Shown: positions 59,799 to 64,000 of the stretch, piece after piece
How the letters are laid out: each line of letters begins with the position of its first letter
How positions within the stretch are numbered: the first letter of the stretch is position 1
Assembly: GCF_051622035.1 (NCBI RefSeq)
Contig: NC_135358.1
Location: 5,037,501-5,101,500 of the forward strand
DNA: 64,000 nucleotides
Reading direction: 5' to 3'
Source: Arctopsyche grandis
Lineage: Eukaryota > Arthropoda > Insecta > Trichoptera > Hydropsychidae
Notes under the pieces: model-generated
The model's input: the letters and a program-made list of their open reading frames with translations, nothing else
Database searches by the model: none
What the model was told of the DNA's origin: nothing
Translations under genes and position numbers: made by a program

Positions 59799-60160
59799 CT
59801 AGCTTTATTACCCGGCTTCGCTCGGTAGTCATGTTTCAGCGGTATATAAACCGCTTAAACATGACTAATCTAAAATTTTTATTAAATTTATTTGAATAGT
59901 TTTATTTTATATAAATTTATTTGAATACTCTTTTGTTTTTTTTATTAAATTGACTGTCACGAACAAACAAACATATATAGTAAGTCTCTTATAAAAAATT
60001 ATATTTACACCCCCGGGGTCTGCGCCCCCTAGGGGGCAAAGCTCTAGGTCTTCGCTCTCGGCGCCCCCTAGGGGCCGGAGCCCTAGGGCTTCGCCCTCGG
60101 CACCTACGCCCCCGGGATCTTCGAATCCTTTGAATCGGAAAAAAGCGAATTATTTGTTCG
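59799..60160 (-). mobile_element. Helitron family B copy with GC-rich core
   Basis: The minus-strand 3' end has ACCGAGCGAAGCCGGGTAAT and CTAG at 59799. The core 60008-60122 is GC-rich with CCCTAGGGGGC-type repeats like those at 35505. The 5' terminus is lost. Confidence 0.75.
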
Positions 60161-60500
60161 ATGACGTCAGAACAATAGACTGTTGACGAAAAATACGTAG
60201 GTACATAAATACATAAATACATACATATACGAACAAACTTGAGTGTTTTAGTTGACGAAAAATACGTAGTACGATGGTTCAAGATACATACATATATAAC
60301 GAACAAACTTTAGTGTTTTATATATTAGATAGCGTTGTACTCGACGTATCTATCGTTGGTTATGTGGGATGCAAATATGTATATGGTTATTACATTTTGT
60401 TACTTTTAACTTACTGCAAGAATCGTGTTGCTATGAAGATGGAGCTATTTATTTATATAGCACACTGCTAATGCATATGACACAAAATAACAACTAAAAT
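60161..60500. other. Unassigned intergenic stretch
   Basis: GTTGACGAAAAATACGTAG occurs twice (60182, 60253), a short local duplication. Nothing else recognised. Confidence 0.45.
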
Positions 60501-61440
60501 TATAAATCACCTTCCACAGAGGTATCTATTAACACCCTTCAAGAAAGCATCAATGTTATTAGCACTTCTTATGCCTTCGGGAAGGGCATTATACATTTGA
60601 ACACCTCTGTGAAAAACACCTCCTGCAGTTTTAGCTTTCTTAACTCTACCTATAATTAATTTATTTCTATTTCTCGTTTTATAATTATGTATATCTCTAT
60701 TCCTAACTATATGATTACTAAAATATTTGGGTAATAGATTCTTATCTAGCTTATATATAAATTTTAAAGTGCTTAATTTAAGACTATTTCTAATGTCCAA
60801 CCATTTCAATTCATCTAACATACTTCTTACATTCGTACGTTTCCTCACATTCAAAATTGCACGCATTGCTCTATTCTGCACTTTCTGCAGTTTATCAATA
60901 CACAAACCACTAAATAGATTGAGCACTGTAGCACAGTATACAGTAGGAGGCCGTACAATACAATTATATATCAATATTTTACTTTTTATACTTAATAAAT
61001 TTCTTAACCTACAAAGTACACCAACTTTTTTTGCCATTTTTTTTAAATAATATGATCTGCGTGCACCTTAAAACTTAATTTACAATCCAAATAAATGCCT
61101 AAATACTTAATATTAACTACTACTTCTACCACTATCCCATCCATAATCACATCACTCACGACGCTTTTATTATTCATCCACATCATCTTAGTCTTACTTA
61201 AATTCACTTTCAATTTATTCTCACATAACCAATCACTTAAATACTGTAATTCCCTACATATAATATCACTCATAACTTGCACATCATCACCTACAATATA
61301 AACTAACGTATCATCCGTAAACATATGAACATATATCAAATACTTTCACCAAATCATTAATATCTAAAATAAACAACAGAGTTCCTAATTTAGAACCCTG
61401 TGGTACTCCAAATGGATTATACTCCAATTGCATTAAAGAG
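60500..61440 (-). mobile_element. LINE 3' half, disrupted
   Basis: Minus-strand reverse transcriptase sequence in two main frames plus an upstream NPFGVPQGSKLGTLLFILDI-type segment near 61400. 5' end truncated. Confidence 0.85.
60507..61339 (-). pseudogene. LINE reverse transcriptase remnant
   Basis: 61339-61043 reads HMFTDDTLVYIVGDDVQVM (catalytic box with FTDD instead of YADD), LCENKLKVNLSKTKMMWM and IKYLGIYLDCKLSFKVHADH. 61037-60507 continues with YNCIVRPPTVYCATVLN, VQNRAMRAILNVRKRTNVRS and MYNALPEGIRSANNIDAFLK, the C-terminal end. A frameshift at about 61040 separates them. The 176-codon downstream frame is otherwise clean, so decay is modest. Confidence 0.87.
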
Positions 61441-62398
61441 ATTCATCTTTCATCATTATTTTTTTATTATTACAAGCCTCTTGTATATTTCACTTCGCTA
61501 ACGATTCAATATCTTCCGATCGTTTTGAAACTTAGCTATTTTGCGCGGTTTGATCAACGATGGAAATTTAAATCGATTCTGATAGTTTGATGATGAAAAA
61601 TTATCGTAATTAACACGTTTAAAAATGCAAAAATTTTGGACATTTTGACGTTTAGTGGTCAGTAACCTTATATGTTCGACTTTTCGCCACCCACTAGTAT
61701 TGTCAGATTTTAATCTTGTTTAAACGCCTATAACTTTTTTTCTTTTCCATACTAGATCTCATAAAATTTGCATTATAGGCTCTCATTATTCTGAAGTAAG
61801 TTCATGAACTATGTCAATCGAGCTAAGAACTTCAGCTCAAATCGTCAAGTTATGTTTAAAGTTTGCTCAAATTTGATACGAGAATTGCATAAACGCACAT
61901 CAGCGGAAGTTATAATAAGCTAAATCACTGCTCTGCTTGCATAACGTCTTCTCTCGCTCCAATTTAAACTTTATAATAGATGACTCATATACTTACCTTA
62001 ACCATACATACATACTTTTTTTCTACTCACACTTGTTCTAACTTAAATGGAATGAACCTACCCAATTGAGTTGACAACTTCTACGAATCTCTTATTGACT
62101 TATTTACAGTGAAAAAGTAAACGCTATAGGGCGAAATGGCACATGATTTTTTTAGATAATTCATGGCACGCCCAACAAACACCATCCCAAAATCACCCCC
62201 TGGAGTGTTTTCGATAAAATTGTATCCTTGTATTAATCCTTGCTTGACAGTAATCAATAACGGTATATGCCATATTTGAAGAAATGTGGGAGAACCGCCA
62301 TTTCGGGTCTTGCCCGTAGGGTACCTACGTATGAACTGGCACCCCGACAATGTCGCGCCGAAAATACGGCAGACGACAATATCGCGCCGACAAAACAC
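61441..62398. other. Unassigned intergenic stretch
   Basis: No gene recognised. Minus-strand frames at 62081-62567 have no domain and run into repeat sequence. Confidence 0.4.
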
Positions 62399-62885
62399 AT
62401 TGCGATCGCCAAAAGACAATCTTTGCCATGAAAATCGCGAATCTAATATATAATTTCGAAAGAAACTTTGCATATATGTATATATATAACCTTGGTTGGA
62501 TGGTTCGTAGACAACACATTCGATTTTTTTTTTTCGATTCACAGGCGCCGATTCGATTTTTTTCCATTCAAAGGATTCGAATTCCCCGGGGGTGAAGGCG
62601 CCGGTGGCGCAGATTTATATAAAATAAAACTATACAAATAAATTTAATAAAATGTTTACTATTAGATTAGTCATGTTTAAGCGGTTTATATTACAAATAC
62701 CGAGCGAAACCGGGTAAAACCACTAGTACGGAATATTTGGCACTCGAGTTCTCGTTAGTATGATAGTTATGGTTAGTATGATGGACTTTTCGGCTGCCAG
62801 ATGTTCCGTTATAGAGATTTTAGTGACTTTAAGGCGAACGCTTTGTGACCAATAATCACCAAACCGACAAAACCACGCATGACAA
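62399..62885. mobile_element. MITE-like repeat carrying a Helitron
   Basis: Third copy of the 1631-1800 repeat. Left part 62399-62441, right part 62727-62885, with the Helitron between. Confidence 0.75.
62442..62726 (+). mobile_element. Helitron family B, complete 285-bp copy
   Basis: A|TCTAATATATAATTTCGAAA begins it. CCGAGCGAAACCGGGTAAAA then CCACTAG|T ends it. It sits between A (62441) and T (62727) without target duplication, and the 1.6-kb repeat copy shows the unfilled site. It has a short GC-rich core (CCCCGGGGGTGAAGGCGCC). Confidence 0.93.
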
Positions 62886-64000
62886 TGCGGAACCGACATA
62901 GCCGCGCAAGATAAAATATATTATGTTTTATATCATAAAAATTAGCACATATTCATAGTTAGACATCAGAGTCACAAAAAACGTTGCCTAATTGGGCTTC
63001 AGACTTATCACGAAATGGAAAGTTTCCAATTGCAATGAAAATAATTTAAAATATTTTAGGTATCAAAAACGCCGAACTATGAAAAACGGAATATAAAGTA
63101 AATGCCGACAAAAGACAAAAAATAAACTTATGTCAAACCTTCATATCGCTTTATGACGGTTGCAGTTTTATGCTTGAACATCCGATGTTTTGTTTAATAA
63201 TATTATGTTTTGAGTCCTTAAAAACGGCATATGAAAATATTTCGCGAACAGTTAATTTAGATATTAGATTAAATGTGCTCATTTTTGTGAAAGGAACGAG
63301 AACTGGTTTGTTAGGAATAGTTGCCTTCAGTTGTATAAAGTTAAAAAAAAATTAAATAGCGTTTAAAAAAAAATCTGGTTTTAATACAGTCGACTAAGCA
63401 GTCTTGTAAGATCGAATAAAACTAAAGAGATTTTGTTTTCATTTCAATTCGTAATTTTTTCTGCGCGGCATTGACGGGGTTGTTCTGCGCGGGTTTGTCG
63501 GATCACCGTATGTACTACCTACTATCAAACTGATTTCATTTTCACAAAAAAATCGTGTGGGTTGGTTCTTTCAATCAAATTCGAAAACAAATTACAATCT
63601 ACTTTCCTTTTGTCTTTGCCTTGAGCTACTTTATGTATATACATTCAATTCAAACTCCCCTACTTGCCCCAAAAACCTATTTTAACTCATTGTCATTTTA
63701 ATCTTTTCGCTGTTATCTGTCTCCGTCAAGTATTCCCTTTCAAAATCCTCTCACCACACTTATGAAGTGAATCTCTCGACAAATTGATTTTAAAGATAAA
63801 ACGGAGTAAACAAATCCCTAAATTGTCTTGGGCCGGATACGCAATTTGTTACTGGAACCCAAATAACCCGTTACCCAAACTAGATCCGTCTGTTATTGTG
63901 TACAATATTTTGCGTGTTATTTGACATTTGTAAACCCGTCTGGTGAGGGTCATCTTTAAATAGAATACGTAATATCATTTTGGATGAATCTTCGCAATGT
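62886..64000. other. Unassigned intergenic stretch
   Basis: AT-rich, with no gene or mobile element recognised. An upstream exon of malic enzyme could lie here but was not seen. Confidence 0.4.

Overview
This is a 64 kb, AT-rich window from an animal nuclear genome, most likely an insect. The evidence is an intron-split eukaryotic malic enzyme gene and a mobile-element mix (BEL/Pao, Jockey-, CR1- and RTE-type LINEs, mariner, hAT, Helitrons, tRNA-derived SINEs, MITEs) typical of insects. The order cannot be fixed from sequence alone. There are no bacterial-style operons, no CRISPR arrays and no confident functional RNA genes.

The only host gene read with confidence is a cytosolic/mitochondrial-type malic enzyme on the minus strand. 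Its coding exons run from 56641 down to 47311. Ten internal exons are joined at defined splice sites, followed by two tandemly duplicated, apparently alternative terminal exons (48427-48632 and 47311-47471). The first exon(s) lie upstream of 56641 and were not found. Short introns are 67-154 nt. Every long intron is filled by transposons: a SINE pair, a Helitron pair, a hairpin element, a MULE-like MITE and a deleted mariner.

Layout: 1-12 kb holds microsatellites, SINEs, LTR-like fragments, a CR1-type LINE tail and RTE LINE debris. 12-15 kb has Helitron fragments, a GC-rich patch with two CRE sites and a LINE reverse-transcriptase remnant. 15.08-23.29 kb is a 5'-truncated Jockey LINE carrying a young but defective BEL/Pao element with perfect 5-bp target duplication. 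23.3-35 kb is intergenic, with copies of a 'CCGGAAGT' repeat (one carrying a broken hAT transposase), LINE remnants and an 8-bp-TSD MITE. 35-45 kb is a Helitron-rich block with a 15-bp GC minisatellite, a solo LTR, a PIF/Harbinger MITE and an RTE inserted in a Helitron. 47-56.6 kb is malic enzyme. 56.7-64 kb is intergenic with more Helitrons and LINE remnants.

The most unusual items are the malic enzyme (duplicated terminal exons with a mariner between them, a GC-AG intron, and changed cofactor-site residues) and the Helitron families, whose insertion sites and ends can be resolved to the base by comparing copies inside the window.
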